NCBI GenBank assembly: GCA_902791085.1
Contig: CADAUN010000019.1
Coordinates: 1 to 14,029, forward strand
Reading direction: 5' to 3'
DNA: 14,029 nt
Origin: an uncultured Erysipelotrichaceae bacterium
GTDB taxonomy: Bacteria; Bacillota_I; Bacilli_A; RFN20; CAG-826
The translations under genes and the position numbers were made by a program. Below the pieces are notes generated by a model. It searched no databases. It was not told the DNA's origin and saw nothing but the letters and a program-made list of their open reading frames with translations. Below, piece by piece: positions 14,004 through 14,029 of this stretch (its first letter is position 1; each line of letters opens with the position of its first letter).

Positions 14004-14029
14004 TAGCCCTTACGTGCAAATCAGTACTT
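14004..14029 (-). repeat. Right copy of the 26-bp inverted repeat, at the last base of the window
   Basis: Exact reverse complement of 13228-13253, beginning TAGCCCTTACGTGC and ending CAGTACTT at the final base. No sequence remains to look for a target-site duplication; the five bases outside the left copy are CGATT (13223-13227). Confidence 0.95.

Noticed and set aside
1..14029. CRISPR array, tRNA or rRNA genes, tandem repeats
   Set aside because: No regularly spaced direct repeats, no cloverleaf with a CCA-type acceptor and no rRNA-like stretches were seen by reading both strands. This was done by eye; tRNAscan or a CRISPR finder could confirm.

Overview
The window looks like a chromosomal fragment of a low-to-mid GC Gram-positive bacterium (Bacillota; an Erysipelotrichia- or Bacilli-like lineage is my best guess). 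The reasons are an AddAB-type recombination nuclease, a YlmH-type S4 protein, an UraA-type uracil permease behind a leader with its own terminator, AGGAG ribosome binding sites and the standard genetic code. The taxonomic call is inference. Apart from the 3' end of a probable PRPP synthetase gene (prs) on the + strand at the left edge, every recognisable gene lies on the minus strand and is read from right to left.

Left part (1-2290): the prs tail ends at a candidate terminator and converges with uraA. uraA has a strong terminator downstream. Upstream it has a promoter and a leader of about 170 nt that ends in a hairpin plus seven T, which suggests attenuation. No riboswitch class or PyrR box was recognised in this leader. 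Between uraA and mtn lie about 190 bp with a two-part inverted repeat and no convincing gene.

Middle part (2289-5111): a compact cluster of a GH20 exo-hexosaminidase without the usual N-terminal domain, a small unknown protein with an R-x4-H (HEPN-like) motif, and a methylthioadenosine/S-adenosylhomocysteine nucleosidase. A good sigma-A-like promoter sits over the end of addA. The nucleosidase SD overlaps the stop codon of the gene before it.

Right-centre (5093-13137): addB and addA are coupled (1 bp apart) and encode a helicase-nuclease for double-strand break processing. AddB is short (810 aa) and has no Walker A motif, but keeps the nuclease core and all four iron-sulfur cysteines. Upstream lie a TetR-type regulator and ylmH, an S4-domain protein of stalled-ribosome rescue. 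A perfect 12-bp inverted repeat lies at the stop codon of the tetR gene, in front of addB.

Right end (13138-14029): 29 codons of the 3' end of an unidentified gene precede ylmH. They are followed by an 802-bp block bounded by perfect 26-bp inverted repeats, the second of which ends on the last base of the window. The interior carries only broken reading frames and a pair of inverted repeats that cross to give an H-type pseudoknot geometry. It may be a small non-autonomous mobile element with a decayed passenger gene, or an assembly or amplification artefact at a contig end. This is the least explained part of the window. I found no clearly new multi-gene system.
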